From positions 124,001-188,000 of the forward strand of contig NZ_MKCR01000003.1 in assembly GCF_001855565.1 (NCBI RefSeq): 64,000 nt of DNA, given 5' to 3'. Within the stretch, counting starts at the first letter, position 1, and each line of letters opens with the position of its first letter. The notes under the pieces are model-generated. The model searched no databases and had not been told where the DNA came from. It was given only the letters and a program-made list of their open reading frames with translations. Source of the DNA: Chromobacterium amazonense. Its GTDB lineage: Bacteria; Pseudomonadota; Gammaproteobacteria; Burkholderiales; Chromobacteriaceae. Shown here one piece after another: positions 1-9,299 of the stretch. Both the position numbers and the translations under genes were made by a program.

Positions 1-194
1 AAGGCATGAAGCGCCGCGGCTTCACGCCGGAGCAGATCCGCCGCGTGCGCAACGCCTACAAAACCCTGTACCGCCAGGGTTTGAGCTACGACGAGGCCAA
101 GGCCGCCATTCTGGCCGAGGCTGGCGAAGGCCACGCCGAGCTGGAGCCGTTCGTGCGTTTCTTTGGTCAATCGGCGCGAGGAATCATCCGCTGA
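1..194 (+). CDS. lpxA: UDP-N-acetylglucosamine acyltransferase LpxA, C-terminal fragment
   Basis: This is the last 64 codons of a gene that begins before the window; the reading frame is open from base 3. The segment LKRRGF-type sequence followed by helices ([18 protein letters not shown]) matches the C-terminal helical domain of LpxA, which packs behind the left-handed beta-helix. LpxA transfers a 3-hydroxyacyl chain from acyl carrier protein to UDP-GlcNAc, the first step of lipid A synthesis in the cytoplasm. The stop codon lies 4 bases before the lpxB start, so the two are co-transcribed, as is usual in proteobacteria. The catalytic part is outside the window, so the call rests on the tail plus synteny. 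Confidence 0.9.
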   Translation, partial: GMKRRGFTPEQIRRVRNAYKTLYRQGLSYDEAKAAILAEAGEGHAELEPFVRFFGQSARGIIR

Positions 195-198
195 GCTT

Positions 199-1371
199 AT
201 GAGCGATCACCTGTTCAAGCGCAAAGGCGCCCTGAAGGTGGCCATGGTGGCCGGCGAGGCCTCGGGCGACCTGTTGGGCGCTCATCTGATGGATGCGCTG
301 CGAGCGCACCGCAGCGATATCGAATTCGCCGGCATCGGCGGCCCGCGCATGGAGTCTCGCGGCTTTCACAGCGTGGTGCCGCAGGAGAAGCTGGCCGTGC
401 GTGGTTATTCCGAGGTGCTGAAAAGCCTTCCGGAACTACTGCGCATCCGCCGCCAGCTGCGCGAGCAGTTGCTGATGGAACGGCCCGACGTCTTCATCGG
501 CATCGACGCCCCCGACTTCAATCTGGGGTTGGAGGCCGCGTTGAAGAAGGGCGGCGTGCAAACCGTGCACTATGTCAGCCCATCGATATGGGCCTGGCGG
601 CCGGAGCGCATCCAGAAAATCGGCCGCGCGGCCAACCATGTGTTGTGCCTGTTCCCGATGGAGCCGCCGTTGTATCGTCAGGCTGGCATTCCGGTGACTT
701 ACGTCGGCCATCCGCTGGCCAGCGAGATCCCGCTGGAACCGGACCAGCAGGCGATGCGCGATCAACTGGGCCTGCCGCCGGATGTGCCGGTCTTCACCCT
801 GATGCCGGGCAGCCGGCAGAGCGAGCTGGAATACATGGTGCCGGTGTACCTGGATACGGCCAGGCTGCTGCTCAGGCAATATCCGGATGCGCAGTTCCTG
901 GTGCCCTTGGCCACCCGCGCCACGATGGAGCAGTTCGAGCGCATGCTGTATCAGTTGAAGGCGCGCGATCTGCCCATCCGCAAACTGTTCGGCCATGCGC
1001 AGATGGCGATGATCGCCAGCGACGTGGTGCTGGTCACCAGCGGCACCGCCACCCTGGAAGTGGCGCTGACCAAACGGCCTATGGTCATCAGCTACAAGCT
1101 GTCGGCCCTGACGTATCGATTGGTCAAACGCAAAATCAAGCTGCCGTATGTGGGCTTGCCCAATATCCTGTGCGGCCGCTTCGTGGTGCCGGAGCTGTTG
1201 CAGAAGCAGGCTACGCCGGAAAAGCTGGCCGAGGAGATGCAGCGGCTGTATACCGATACCGCGGCGCGGGCCGACATGGTCAAGACTTTCACCGAGCTGC
1301 AGCTGACGCTGCGCCAAGATACTGCCAACCGCGCGGCGCGCGCGGTGCTGGATGTGGCGCGATGCAATTGA
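199..1371 (+). CDS. lpxB: Lipid-A-disaccharide synthase LpxB
   Basis: The 390-residue product is a GT19 glycosyltransferase that joins UDP-2,3-diacylglucosamine to lipid X to form the lipid A disaccharide at the inner face of the inner membrane. The family hallmark GEASGD is at residues 19-24, the PGSR segment near residue 206 and the TSGTATLE segment near residue 281. Length agrees with the family (about 380). I place the start at the ATG at 199, just after the lpxA stop, because an upstream in-frame start would run into lpxA and would add a non-conserved N-terminus. The 3' end overlaps rnhB by 10 bases, so lpxA-lpxB-rnhB form one operon. Confidence 0.97.
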   Translation: MSDHLFKRKGALKVAMVAGEASGDLLGAHLMDALRAHRSDIEFAGIGGPRMESRGFHSVVPQEKLAVRGYSEVLKSLPELLRIRRQLREQLLMERPDVFIGIDAPDFNLGLEAALKKGGVQTVHYVSPSIWAWRPERIQKIGRAANHVLCLFPMEPPLYRQAGIPVTYVGHPLASEIPLEPDQQAMRDQLGLPPDVPVFTLMPGSRQSELEYMVPVYLDTARLLLRQYPDAQFLVPLATRATMEQFERMLYQLKARDLPIRKLFGHAQMAMIASDVVLVTSGTATLEVALTKRPMVISYKLSALTYRLVKRKIKLPYVGLPNILCGRFVVPELLQKQATPEKLAEEMQRLYTDTAARADMVKTFTELQLTLRQDTANRAARAVLDVARCN

Positions 1372-1949
1372 TCTGCGGCGTCGATGAAGCCGGCCGCGGT
1401 CCGCTGGCTGGCGCGGTATTCGCCGCCGCCGTCATTTTGGACCCGGCCAAGCCCATTGACGGCCTGGCCGATTCCAAGGTGCTGAGCGAGGCCAAACGCG
1501 ACGCGCTGGCCGAATGGATCAAGCGCGACGCGCTGGCCTGGTGCGTCGCCAGCGCCAGCGTGGACGAGATCGACAAGCTCAATATCCTGCAGGCGACCAT
1601 GCTGGCGATGACACGCGCGGTGGAGGGCTTGTCGGTGAGGCCTGCTCTCGCCCAGATAGACGGCAACCGCGTGCCCAAGCAGCTGCCGGTGCCGGCAGAG
1701 GCCATCGTCAAGGGCGACGCCAAGGTGGCGGCCATTTCTGCCGCGTCCATCCTGGCCAAGACCGCGCGCGACGCCGAGCTGGTGGCCCTGGACGCCTTGC
1801 ATCCGCAGTATGGTTTCGCGCGCCACAAGGGCTATCCCACGGCGGAGCACCTGGCGGCGATCGAATCCCACGGCGTCCTGCAGGCGCATCGCAAGACCTT
1901 TGGCCCGGTCAAGGCCTGGCTGGCGCGGCAGCAAGGCCAGTTGTTCTGA
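1362..1949 (+). CDS. rnhB: Ribonuclease HII
   Basis: A 195-residue RNase HII, which cuts the RNA strand of RNA-DNA hybrids and starts removal of single ribonucleotides misincorporated in DNA. The catalytic signature [13 protein letters not shown] is at residues 5-17 with acidic residues D8 and E9; the later acidic sites lie in the conserved IDGN and [17 protein letters not shown] segments. The ATG at 1362 overlaps the end of lpxB by 10 bases, a translational-coupling arrangement, and follows the lpx genes as in many proteobacteria. Nothing is unusual in length or active-site residues. Confidence 0.97.
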   Translation: MQLICGVDEAGRGPLAGAVFAAAVILDPAKPIDGLADSKVLSEAKRDALAEWIKRDALAWCVASASVDEIDKLNILQATMLAMTRAVEGLSVRPALAQIDGNRVPKQLPVPAEAIVKGDAKVAAISAASILAKTARDAELVALDALHPQYGFARHKGYPTAEHLAAIESHGVLQAHRKTFGPVKAWLARQQGQLF

Positions 1950-1951
1950 AT

Positions 1952-2452
1952 ATGCGTGGCGACAAGCGCTGCTTCGCCCCGGTGGTAAACAGCCATACCC
2001 GTTTGCTAATCCTGGGTTCGCTGCCCGGCGACGCCTCTTTGGCCGCCGGGCAGTATTACGCTTATCCCCATAATAAATTCTGGGAGCTGCTGGGCGCGGT
2101 CATTGGCGTCGACCTGCGCGCGCTGCCCTATCCAGCGAGACTGGAATCGTTGTTGGCCCATGGCGTGGGCTTGTGGGACGTCATCGCGCAAGCCGAGCGC
2201 AAGGGTAGCCTGGACGCCGCCATCCGCAATCAGAAACATAACGCGCTGCTTGACTTGCTGGGCGAGCTGCCGGCGCTGCGCGCCGTGGCGTTCAACGGCG
2301 GAACGGCGGCCAAAATCGGCCGGCGGCAATTGAAGCCTTGCGGGGGCGATCTGCTGCTGATCGATCTGCCGTCGTCCAGTCCTGCGCACACCTTGCCGTT
2401 CGATGCCAAGGCACACGCTTGGTCTGTTTTGCGTGAGGCGCTGGCGGGATAA
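1952..2452 (+). CDS. DNA-deoxyinosine glycosylase (family 6 uracil-DNA glycosylase superfamily)
   Basis: A 166-residue protein of the UDG superfamily. GSLPGD at residues 22-27 followed by QYYAYPHNKFW (34-44) matches the motif-1 region of the hypoxanthine-DNA glycosylase family, in which the Asn of PxNxFW (here N41) is the proposed catalytic residue; the C-terminal LPSSSPAH segment matches motif 2. The expected role is removal of deaminated adenine from DNA in base-excision repair. The start at 1952 is 2 bases after the rnhB stop, so it is probably the distal gene of the lpx-rnhB operon, putting two DNA-lesion repair enzymes side by side. Substrate (hypoxanthine versus uracil) cannot be settled from sequence. 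Confidence 0.85.
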   Translation: MRGDKRCFAPVVNSHTRLLILGSLPGDASLAAGQYYAYPHNKFWELLGAVIGVDLRALPYPARLESLLAHGVGLWDVIAQAERKGSLDAAIRNQKHNALLDLLGELPALRAVAFNGGTAAKIGRRQLKPCGGDLLLIDLPSSSPAHTLPFDAKAHAWSVLREALAG

Positions 2453-2591
2453 GGCGCAAGGCGTGGCGCGTTTGCCATGCCGCCGCGGCGGAAAACGGCA
2501 TCGCGCGCATTCGGGCTTGCGGCGCAGTGGCAATTCAGACCATATTTACATCTCCATCAGTGTCGCAGCACCACCAGCCGGAGGATTGCCG

Positions 2592-2807
2592 ATGAGTCGT
2601 TACTGCATCTGGTTTGTCAGCGCGGACGATAGCGTGATGCGCCGCGCCGAAGTCGTCATCAACGGCGTGATTCATGGGCATATGGTCTTGGAAGAGATAG
2701 AAGCGCAGCTGGCGCGCGACTGCGGCCTGAGCCAAGTGATGATCGTGGACTGGAAACGCTTCGAATCGCCGGACGAGGATGGCGGCAGGCTGGCGCGGGT
2801 GGCTTGA
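2592..2807 (+). CDS. Small hypothetical protein (71 aa)
   Basis: A 71-residue protein that I do not recognise (begins MSRYCIWFVSADDSVMRRAE). It has no signal peptide or membrane segment and is acidic overall. The start ATG at 2592 has a good ribosome-binding site, GGAGGA, at 2580-2585. It stands alone: the gene before it ends 139 bases upstream and the gene after it is on the other strand. Codon usage is GC-rich like the neighbours. It is supported as a gene by the ribosome-binding site and the lack of a better reading frame, not by family membership. Confidence 0.6.
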   Translation: MSRYCIWFVSADDSVMRRAEVVINGVIHGHMVLEEIEAQLARDCGLSQVMIVDWKRFESPDEDGGRLARVA

Positions 2808-2865
2808 GCCGGCGTGCAAGGCTTGCGGCACCGAGAAGGCGCCGCTTGCATATGTCTGATCGGGG

Positions 2866-3195
2866 TTAGCCCATAGGGCTGACTTGGCCGATGTCCAGTT
2901 GGCGGATCTTGCCGTCGCCGCCCAGCTGGAACTTGAAGAAGGTCTCGAAATCTCCCCAGCGGTCGCTGTGGAAGGCTCCATAGATGTCCAAGCCCTGATT
3001 CTCCACGCGGTCTATGCGCGTGAAGCGCTCATGTCCCATGGCGTGTTCGCTGAACTTGAGGAAGTTGGCGGGCAGGCCCTCATCGGTGAAGGTGAGGTCC
3101 GGGCTGAATTGAGCCAGCCACGCGGAGTGGTCTCCCTGTTGCAATGCCTGTATTGCTGATCGGACGATAGGTTGCGTCAGCATTTCCAGATTCAT
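2866..3195 (-). CDS. SnoaL/NTF2-like fold protein
   Basis: A 109-residue protein starting MNLEMLTQPIV at 3195, with the ribosome-binding site GGAGCAAGACC directly before the ATG. The pattern (N-terminal helix with ALQQGDHSAWLAQFSPDLTFTDEG, then FHSDRWGDFETFFKFQLGGDGKIRQLDIGQ) fits the cone-shaped alpha+beta NTF2-like fold, in which a helix-rich N-terminus is followed by strands carrying W and F residues lining a pocket. Members include SnoaL-type cyclases, isomerases and many proteins of unknown function. It is transcribed divergently from the FAD dehydrogenase gene at 3463; no substrate can be proposed. Confidence 0.7.
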   Translation of the reverse strand: MNLEMLTQPIVRSAIQALQQGDHSAWLAQFSPDLTFTDEGLPANFLKFSEHAMGHERFTRIDRVENQGLDIYGAFHSDRWGDFETFFKFQLGGDGKIRQLDIGQVSPMG

Positions 3196-3462
3196 GGTCT
3201 TGCTCCTGATGCGCCAAAAACTTCGTTGCGCCCATGCAGGCCTGCCGCGTCTTTGGCGCGGAGCGGAGGCGGGCGGGGAAGGGTGGTGCGGGCCGTCGGC
3301 TGTCTTCAGGAGTCCATAGGCGAACGGCGGAACTATACAGAAGGCTATAGTCGACATCCGAACGCATTGCAATCGGCGGCTTGACCTGAGTCGTGCCGCC
3401 GCGTCCGTTTGCCGCTACAATGGCGCCTCGTTGAATAGACACCAACCTGGTACTGGATTTTT

Positions 3463-5067
3463 ATGTTGCGTATTTCCGAACTGAAACTGCCGCTGGATCA
3501 TACCCCGGAGGAGCTGGCCGCAGCCGTAGCGGATTTTCTGAAAGTGGTGGCCGAGGACGTTCGCGGTTTTACCGTGTTCAAGCGCAGCTACGACGCGCGC
3601 AAGGGCGTGATGAGCCTGGTCTACATCATCGATGTCGATGTGGCCAATGAGGACAAGCTGTTCGCCCGCTTCAAGGGCGACCGCCGCGTGGCGCCCACGC
3701 CTGACACCAACTACTACTATGTCGGCCAGGCGCCGGCCGATCTGAAGCAGCGTCCGGTGGTGGTCGGCTTCGGCCCCTGCGGCATTTTCGCCGCGCTGAT
3801 CCTGGCCAAAATGGGCTTCAAGCCCATCGTGCTGGAGCGCGGCAAGGAAGTGCGCCAGCGCACCAAAGATACCTGGGGTTTGTGGCGCAAGAGCCAGCTC
3901 AATACCGAATCCAACGTGCAATACGGCGAAGGCGGCGCCGGCACTTTCTCCGACGGCAAGCTGTACAGCCAGATCAAAGACCCGCGCCACCTGGGCCGCA
4001 AGGTGTTGGCCGAGTTCGTCAAGGCCGGCGCGCCGGAAGAGATCCTTTATTTGGCCCGTCCGCATATCGGCACCTTCCGCTTGGTCAGCATGGTGGAGAA
4101 CATGCGCGCCGAGATCATCGCCCTGGGCGGCGAAATCCGCTTCGAGCAGCGCGTCGACGACGTGATTCTGGAAAACGGCCGCATCCGCGGCGTGAAGCTG
4201 GCCGATGGCGGCGAGGTGCTCAGCGATTACGTGGTGCTGGCCCTGGGCCACAGCGCGCGCGACACCTTCCAGATGCTGGAAAAGCGAGGTGTGTATATGG
4301 AAGCCAAGCCGTTTTCCATCGGTGTGCGCATAGAACACCCGCAATCGCTGATAGACCAGGCGCGCTGGGGCAAGTATGCCGGCCATCCGATTCTGGGCGC
4401 CGCCGACTACAAGCTGGTGCACCACGCCAGCAACGGCCGCGCGGTGTACAGCTTCTGCATGTGCCCGGGCGGCACCGTGGTGGCGGCCACCTCGGAAGAG
4501 AAACGCGTGGTGACCAACGGCATGAGCCAGTATTCGCGCAACGAGCGCAACGCCAATTCCGGCTTCGTGGTCAGCATCTCGCCGGAAGTCGATTACCCGG
4601 GCGGCCCTCTCGCCGGTCTGGATTTCCAGCGCGAGTTGGAGAGCAAGGCCTACGACCTGGGCGGCGGCGACTACTTCGCGCCGGCGCAGCTATTGGGCGA
4701 CTTCATGGCCGGCAAGCCGTCCACCAAGCTCGGCGAGGTGGAGCCGTCGTACAAGCCGGGCGTGACCATGACGGATCTGTCGCGCATTCTGCCGGATTTC
4801 TGCGTGGAGGCCATGCGCGAGGCGATTCCGCATTTCGCGCGCCAGATCCGCGGTTATGATCTGTACGATGCGGTGCTGACCGGTCTGGAGACCCGCACCA
4901 GCTCGCCGCTGCGCATCACGCGCGGCGACGATTACCAGAGCCTCAACGTCAAGGGGCTGTTTCCGGCAGGCGAGGGCGCCGGCTACGCCGGCGGCATTCT
5001 GTCGGCGGGCGTGGACGGTATCAAGATCGCCGAGGCGGTGGCCCAGGCCATGCTGTCGGGGCGCTAA
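3463..5067 (+). CDS. FAD-dependent dehydrogenase (COG2509 type)
   Basis: A 534-residue flavoprotein. An N-terminal domain of about 85 residues (MLRISELKLPLDHTPEEL) precedes a Rossmann FAD-binding motif VVVGFGPCGIFAALILAKMG near residues 99-118, and the stretch GEGGAGTFSDGKLYSQIKD near 157-175 is characteristic of the conserved COG2509 family of uncharacterised FAD-dependent dehydrogenases. The C-terminal GLFPAGEGAGYAGGILSAGVDGIK supplies the last FAD-contacting segment. It is expected to be a soluble cytoplasmic oxidoreductase; the physiological substrate is not known for the family. The gene is alone and ends in a strong intrinsic terminator at 5081. Confidence 0.85.
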   Translation: MLRISELKLPLDHTPEELAAAVADFLKVVAEDVRGFTVFKRSYDARKGVMSLVYIIDVDVANEDKLFARFKGDRRVAPTPDTNYYYVGQAPADLKQRPVVVGFGPCGIFAALILAKMGFKPIVLERGKEVRQRTKDTWGLWRKSQLNTESNVQYGEGGAGTFSDGKLYSQIKDPRHLGRKVLAEFVKAGAPEEILYLARPHIGTFRLVSMVENMRAEIIALGGEIRFEQRVDDVILENGRIRGVKLADGGEVLSDYVVLALGHSARDTFQMLEKRGVYMEAKPFSIGVRIEHPQSLIDQARWGKYAGHPILGAADYKLVHHASNGRAVYSFCMCPGGTVVAATSEEKRVVTNGMSQYSRNERNANSGFVVSISPEVDYPGGPLAGLDFQRELESKAYDLGGGDYFAPAQLLGDFMAGKPSTKLGEVEPSYKPGVTMTDLSRILPDFCVEAMREAIPHFARQIRGYDLYDAVLTGLETRTSSPLRITRGDDYQSLNVKGLFPAGEGAGYAGGILSAGVDGIKIAEAVAQAMLSGR

Positions 5068-5080
5068 GCATGAAAGAAAA

Positions 5081-5110
5081 AACGGAAACCTTCGGGTTTC
5101 CGTTTTGTTT
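5081..5110 (+). terminator. Intrinsic terminator shared by the FAD dehydrogenase gene and cdd
   Basis: A perfect 10-bp stem, AACGGAAACC (5081-5090) and GGTTTCCGTT (5095-5104), with the stable TTCG tetraloop, is followed by a T-rich run and preceded by an A-rich run (GAAAGAAAA). It can therefore stop transcription from both converging genes. Confidence 0.93.
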
Positions 5111-5135
5111 TGCGAGCGACGCGGCCGTTTGATAG

Positions 5136-5573
5136 TCAGGCTGCCGGCTCCTGCAGGTTCTTGGGGCCGAAGGCGCCTGGCAGCAGCAGGTCCAGCGTGG
5201 TGTCTATCATCTCGTCGCCATCGCAGATGGCGCGCACCCGCATGGTCGGGCCGAATTCGTTCAGCACCTGGCGGCAGGCGCCGCAGGGCGGAGTGGGCGT
5301 GTCGGTAGGCGTGTAGATGCACACGGCAGCCACTTCCTGCATGCCTTGATTGGCGCGCGCGGCGTAAACGGCGGTGCGTTCTGCGCAATTGGTCAGGCCG
5401 TAGGAGGCGTTTTCCACATTGCAGCCGATGTGGATTTTGCCGTTGCCATCGAGGATGGCGGCGCCGACGGAGAACTTGCTGTAGGGCGCGTAAGCCTGTT
5501 TCGCGGCCAGACGCGCTGCCATTTCCAGTTCTGCCCACTGTTCATTGCTGGGTACATGCTGATTGCTGGTCAT
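5136..5573 (-). CDS. cdd: Cytidine deaminase
   Basis: A 145-residue homotetrameric-type cytidine deaminase, which converts cytidine and deoxycytidine to uridine and deoxyuridine in pyrimidine salvage. The zinc and proton-shuttle motif is at C63-A64-E65 (in NCAERTAVY) and the other two zinc ligands are C97 and C100 in PCGACRQ. The substrate-binding FSVGAA and NVENASYG segments are present. Start chosen at 5573, which has GGAGG at ideal spacing; an upstream in-frame start at 5657 would add a poorly conserved extension. It converges on the FAD dehydrogenase gene and shares its terminator. Confidence 0.96.
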   Translation of the reverse strand: MTSNQHVPSNEQWAELEMAARLAAKQAYAPYSKFSVGAAILDGNGKIHIGCNVENASYGLTNCAERTAVYAARANQGMQEVAAVCIYTPTDTPTPPCGACRQVLNEFGPTMRVRAICDGDEMIDTTLDLLLPGAFGPKNLQEPAA

Positions 5574-5679
5574 GCTGCCTCCATAAAACCAGGTCGGCGT
5601 CGGATGATGCGACAGGGCGGAGGCCTTGTCAATGCAAGCGTGCCGCGCCAATTCCAAGCGTGTTGTCGAATGGATTCTG

Positions 5680-6594
5680 CTATTGCTCGGCTTGTTTCAC
5701 TTTGTCTTGGCGCAAGTATTGTCCGCAATAGTCCAGCATCGCTTCGGTCAGGGCGTGCGACAGCTGCGACTCCACGCGCCAGTGATGCCAATACAGCGGA
5801 ATGTCTATGTATTGGCCTGGGAACAGGTCTATCAGTTTGCCGCTGGCCAAGTCGTCTTCCAGCAGCAGCTCCGGCAGCAGGCAATAGGCCAGACCTTGGC
5901 GCGTCAGCTCCACGAAGCCTTGCGCCGATGGGATGGTGAAGCTGGGGAAGCTGCCATCGTAGCCGGCCGCTTGGCGGAGAAACTGGCCCTGCACCGCGTC
6001 CTTGCGGCTGAACAGGATGGAGGGCGCGCGCGCCAGCGCGGCATGGTCGACGCCGTCGGGGAAGTAGCGGGCGGCGAAGGACGGCGTAGCCAGGCATAGG
6101 TAGCGCATCGCGCCCAGATAATGTTGGATGCCGCCCTGGATGGGCACCGGGCGCGTGCCGACGCAGCCTATCACGTGGCCGGTGCGCATCAATTCGTGGG
6201 TGTGGTCCTGGTCGTCCACCACGATGTCGAGCAGCAGGTCCCGCTCCGACAATACCGGCGCCACCGCCTGCATATACCAGGTGGCCAGGCTGTCGGCATT
6301 GACGCCCACCGCCAGCGTGGTGAATTCGCGCTGGCGGGTGGCGGGGTTGAGTTTTTGCAACAGCTGGTCTTCCATCAGCAGCAGCTGCTGATAATGCTGC
6401 AGCAGCTGGCGGCCGGTTTCGGTCGCTTCCGCCGGCACTGTGCGGGTGAGAACGGGTTGCCCCAGCAGTTCTTCTAGCTGGCGTATGCGTTGCGACACGG
6501 CGGATTGGGTCAGGAACAGCTTTTTCGCAGCCTTGTCGAATCCGCCGGTTTCCGCCACCGCCGCCAGGGTCTGCAGTTGTCTTGGATCTAGCAA
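5680..6594 (-). CDS. argP: LysR-family regulator, ArgP (IciA) type
   Basis: A 304-residue LysR-type regulator. The N-terminal winged helix-turn-helix (GGFDKAAKKLFLTQSAVSQRIRQLEELLGQPVLTRT, residues 17-52) is very like ArgP, including the TQSAVSQRI recognition helix and the VLTRTVPAEATETG wing. ArgP senses lysine and arginine and activates the basic amino-acid exporter gene argO. Here an ArgO/LysE homologue lies 2.7 kb away across a c-di-GMP gene. The start is a TTG at 6594: the only in-frame start after an upstream stop, and it keeps the usual 5 residues before the HTH. Its effector cannot be read from sequence. Confidence 0.88.
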   Translation of the reverse strand: MLDPRQLQTLAAVAETGGFDKAAKKLFLTQSAVSQRIRQLEELLGQPVLTRTVPAEATETGRQLLQHYQQLLLMEDQLLQKLNPATRQREFTTLAVGVNADSLATWYMQAVAPVLSERDLLLDIVVDDQDHTHELMRTGHVIGCVGTRPVPIQGGIQHYLGAMRYLCLATPSFAARYFPDGVDHAALARAPSILFSRKDAVQGQFLRQAAGYDGSFPSFTIPSAQGFVELTRQGLAYCLLPELLLEDDLASGKLIDLFPGQYIDIPLYWHHWRVESQLSHALTEAMLDYCGQYLRQDKVKQAEQ

Positions 6595-6793
6595 GGGTCG
6601 CTCATCTAAGAGGTATGAGAAAAAATCCGATTAATAATACCGCTTAACAATGCCGCTGGACTTGCTTAAAAGCCAGCGCCGTGGCATGTTCCGGTTTCGG
6701 CATCTCGATTGCGCGCCATGGGCTTGCCGCCTGCCGCAGAATCGGGACGCCGCAACACAATACAAGAAAAAGCTCGCTCATGGGCGGGTTGTC

Positions 6794-9232
6794 ATGATTG
6801 CAGCGATGGATGCGGGCAAGGGCGGACCTGATGCAAATCAGGCGCGGAATGTGAAGATGCAGACGGACGACAAGGCACTCCTGGCGGGGATGTGCCGTTT
6901 TATCGGCATCCGGGCCGAACACCTGGCGCAATTGCCGCGCTACGCCGAGCTTTGCCTGGCGCGACGGCCCTTGCTGGCCAAGGAACTGTATTGGCATCTG
7001 CTGAAGAGCGAGCGCGAGTCGGAGCTGCTGCTGCAACAGGCAGGCTGCCTGGATGCGGCGGTGGAGCGCTTATTGCAGGATTGGGAAAAGCTGCTGCGCC
7101 ATCCTTTGGACGAAGCGCGGGCCCGCCAGCTCAGCCAGGCCGGCGAAGCGTACTGCCGGCTGGGCATCGGCCTGGATTGGCTGTCCGGCCTGTATGAGCG
7201 GGTGCAGGCCCATCTGCTCGCCAGCCTGGCGCAAGCGCCGCTGCCCGCCGAGGCCTCCGCCGAGGCCGCCAGGCTGTTGCGCAAGCGCATCCTGCTGGAT
7301 CAGATGCTGAAAACTCATGGTTACCAGCGGGGCATCCAGCAAGAATCGGCTTCCTGCCAGCAGCATCTGCAGTCGATATCGGCCTTGTATTCCACCTTGA
7401 GCGGCGTCACGCTGGCGCTGGCCGACAGCGTGGATCGCCGAGTGATGCTTCAGTCGGTATGCGATGTATGCGTGCAGGAATCGTCCTTCAATATCGCCTG
7501 GGTGGGCATGCTGGATGGGGGCGAGTTGCAGATGACCGCTCTGGCGCACCAAGGCTGGAGCACGCCAGGCGAGGAAATGTTCTCTTTTGTCCGGCTGGAT
7601 GCCGGGCATGAAGCGAATCCCGCGGTCCGGGCTGTTCGCAGCCGCGCGCTGCAAGTCAGCAACGATGTGAGGAATGATCCCGGCCTGAATGGCTGGCGCG
7701 ATGGGCTTGGCGGTCTGGACGAGGGCAGTTTGCTGGTGGCGCCGCTGCTGGCGCGGCAGCAGGTCATCGGCGTATTGGCGCTGCATTCCCGGCGCTGTGG
7801 TTTCTTCGATCAAACCCGACTCGCCCTGTTCGACGTGATGGCGCGTGAGATCGGCCGCGCGCTGGAGCGGCATGAAGCGCTGGAGCGCAGCCAGCGCATC
7901 GAAACCGAACTCGATTTTCTCAGCCGCCATGATGCCTTGACCGGGCTGCCCAACCGCAACCAGATGCAGGATCTGATCGGCCGTCTCCTGGGCGCCAGGC
8001 ATGGCGGCAGCCAGGTAGCGGTGCTGGCGGTCGCGGTGGAGGGCTTTCACGATATCAACGCCAGGCTAGGCTACGACGGCGGCGACATGGTGCTGTGCGA
8101 GATGGCGCGCAGGCTGCGCGACGCCATCTATCCATTCGGACACGTTGGCCGCGTGGGGGCGTCTCGCTTCATGGCCTGCACCGAGCGCGTAGACCGCGTC
8201 CAGGCGCTGGTGGACGCGGTGTTGCGGCAGCTGCCGCTGCCTGCAGAAGTCATGGGCGTGACGGTGGAGGCGCGTTGCAGCGTCGGGGTGGCGGTCAGCC
8301 CGGCCGGGCCGTGCGATCCCGCCACTCTGCTGCGGCGGGCCAATCTGGCGCTGAATCGCGCCAAGGAGCAGGGCGGCGGACATTGCCGCCACTACGACGC
8401 GGCGCTGGACGAGGAAATCCACCGCCTGCACGCCATGCGCAGCGCCTTCGCCATGGCGGTGCCGCGCGGCGAGCTAAGGCTTTACTTCCAACCCAAGATC
8501 AATTTGCAGACCAACCGCATCGAAGGCGCGGAAGCGCTGGTGCGCTGGGTGCGCGATGGCCGCTTCGTGTTGCCCGGCGAATTCTTCCCGGCCATCGAGA
8601 ACAGCGGTTTGATGCGGGAGCTGGACTGGTGGGTGCTGCGCGAAGCCGTGCGCCAGGCCAGCGAGTGGCGCAGCCAGGGGCAGTCGATACCGGTCAGCGT
8701 CAATCTTTCCGCCGCCACGCTGAAGCACGACGACTTTCTGCCTCTACTCAACGCGCTGCTGGAAAGCCATCCTCTGCCCGATGGTTTTCTGGAGCTGGAG
8801 GTGCTGGAAAGCGTCACCCAGCAGGAGGCGGAGCAAATCACGGCCAAGCTGGAGCGGTGCCGCGATCTGGGCCTGTCCATCGCCTTGGACGATTTCGGCA
8901 CCGGCGCGTCGTCGCTGGTGCATTTGCAGCAACTGCCCTTCGACACCATCAAGATTGACCAGCGTTTCGTCCGCCTGCTGCTGGACATGCCCGGCAATGA
9001 AGCCATCATCCGCAGCATGCTGTCATTCGCGCACTATACCGGCCGCAAGCTGGTGGTGGAGGGCGTGGAGAGCCGGGCCATCTGGCAACGGCTACAGGAG
9101 ATAGGCTGCCATGACGGGCAGGGCTACGGCATTTCGCCGCCTTTGGCGGCACATGAGTTGCCGGGGTGGGTGCGAGACTGGAATCTGTGCGGCATGGATG
9201 TGCACAATATTAATCCTGCTTATGTATCATGA
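6794..9232 (+). CDS. Sensor-globin-like / GAF / degenerate GGDEF / EAL protein
   Basis: An 812-residue regulator of cyclic di-GMP. Residues about 25-170 resemble the globin domain of E. coli DosC (LAKELYWHLLKSE, then W in LLQDWEKLL, then EAYCRLGIGLDWL), but the proximal haem histidine position is Tyr (Y120). A GAF domain follows (about 195-360), then a GGDEF domain whose catalytic loop reads RVGASRF (about 452-458), so cyclase activity is unlikely. The EAL domain (about 550-800) keeps EAL at 580-582, SVNLS, LELEVLES, DDFGTG from D699, KID and VEGVES, as in active c-di-GMP phosphodiesterases. Start uncertain: ATGs at 6794, 6806 and 6857 are all possible before the first domain. Confidence 0.88.
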   Translation: MIAAMDAGKGGPDANQARNVKMQTDDKALLAGMCRFIGIRAEHLAQLPRYAELCLARRPLLAKELYWHLLKSERESELLLQQAGCLDAAVERLLQDWEKLLRHPLDEARARQLSQAGEAYCRLGIGLDWLSGLYERVQAHLLASLAQAPLPAEASAEAARLLRKRILLDQMLKTHGYQRGIQQESASCQQHLQSISALYSTLSGVTLALADSVDRRVMLQSVCDVCVQESSFNIAWVGMLDGGELQMTALAHQGWSTPGEEMFSFVRLDAGHEANPAVRAVRSRALQVSNDVRNDPGLNGWRDGLGGLDEGSLLVAPLLARQQVIGVLALHSRRCGFFDQTRLALFDVMAREIGRALERHEALERSQRIETELDFLSRHDALTGLPNRNQMQDLIGRLLGARHGGSQVAVLAVAVEGFHDINARLGYDGGDMVLCEMARRLRDAIYPFGHVGRVGASRFMACTERVDRVQALVDAVLRQLPLPAEVMGVTVEARCSVGVAVSPAGPCDPATLLRRANLALNRAKEQGGGHCRHYDAALDEEIHRLHAMRSAFAMAVPRGELRLYFQPKINLQTNRIEGAEALVRWVRDGRFVLPGEFFPAIENSGLMRELDWWVLREAVRQASEWRSQGQSIPVSVNLSAATLKHDDFLPLLNALLESHPLPDGFLELEVLESVTQQEAEQITAKLERCRDLGLSIALDDFGTGASSLVHLQQLPFDTIKIDQRFVRLLLDMPGNEAIIRSMLSFAHYTGRKLVVEGVESRAIWQRLQEIGCHDGQGYGISPPLAAHELPGWVRDWNLCGMDVHNINPAYVS

Positions 9233-9299
9233 TTTTTATTAGTTTTACTTAATTATCTGTCTGCGGTTAATCTGCCTGCAAATGTTTCAGGAGCAGGCT

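Noticed and set aside
436-1317. 293-codon open frame antisense to lpxB
   Set aside because: Shadow of a conserved enzyme gene with low-complexity His/Gln composition.
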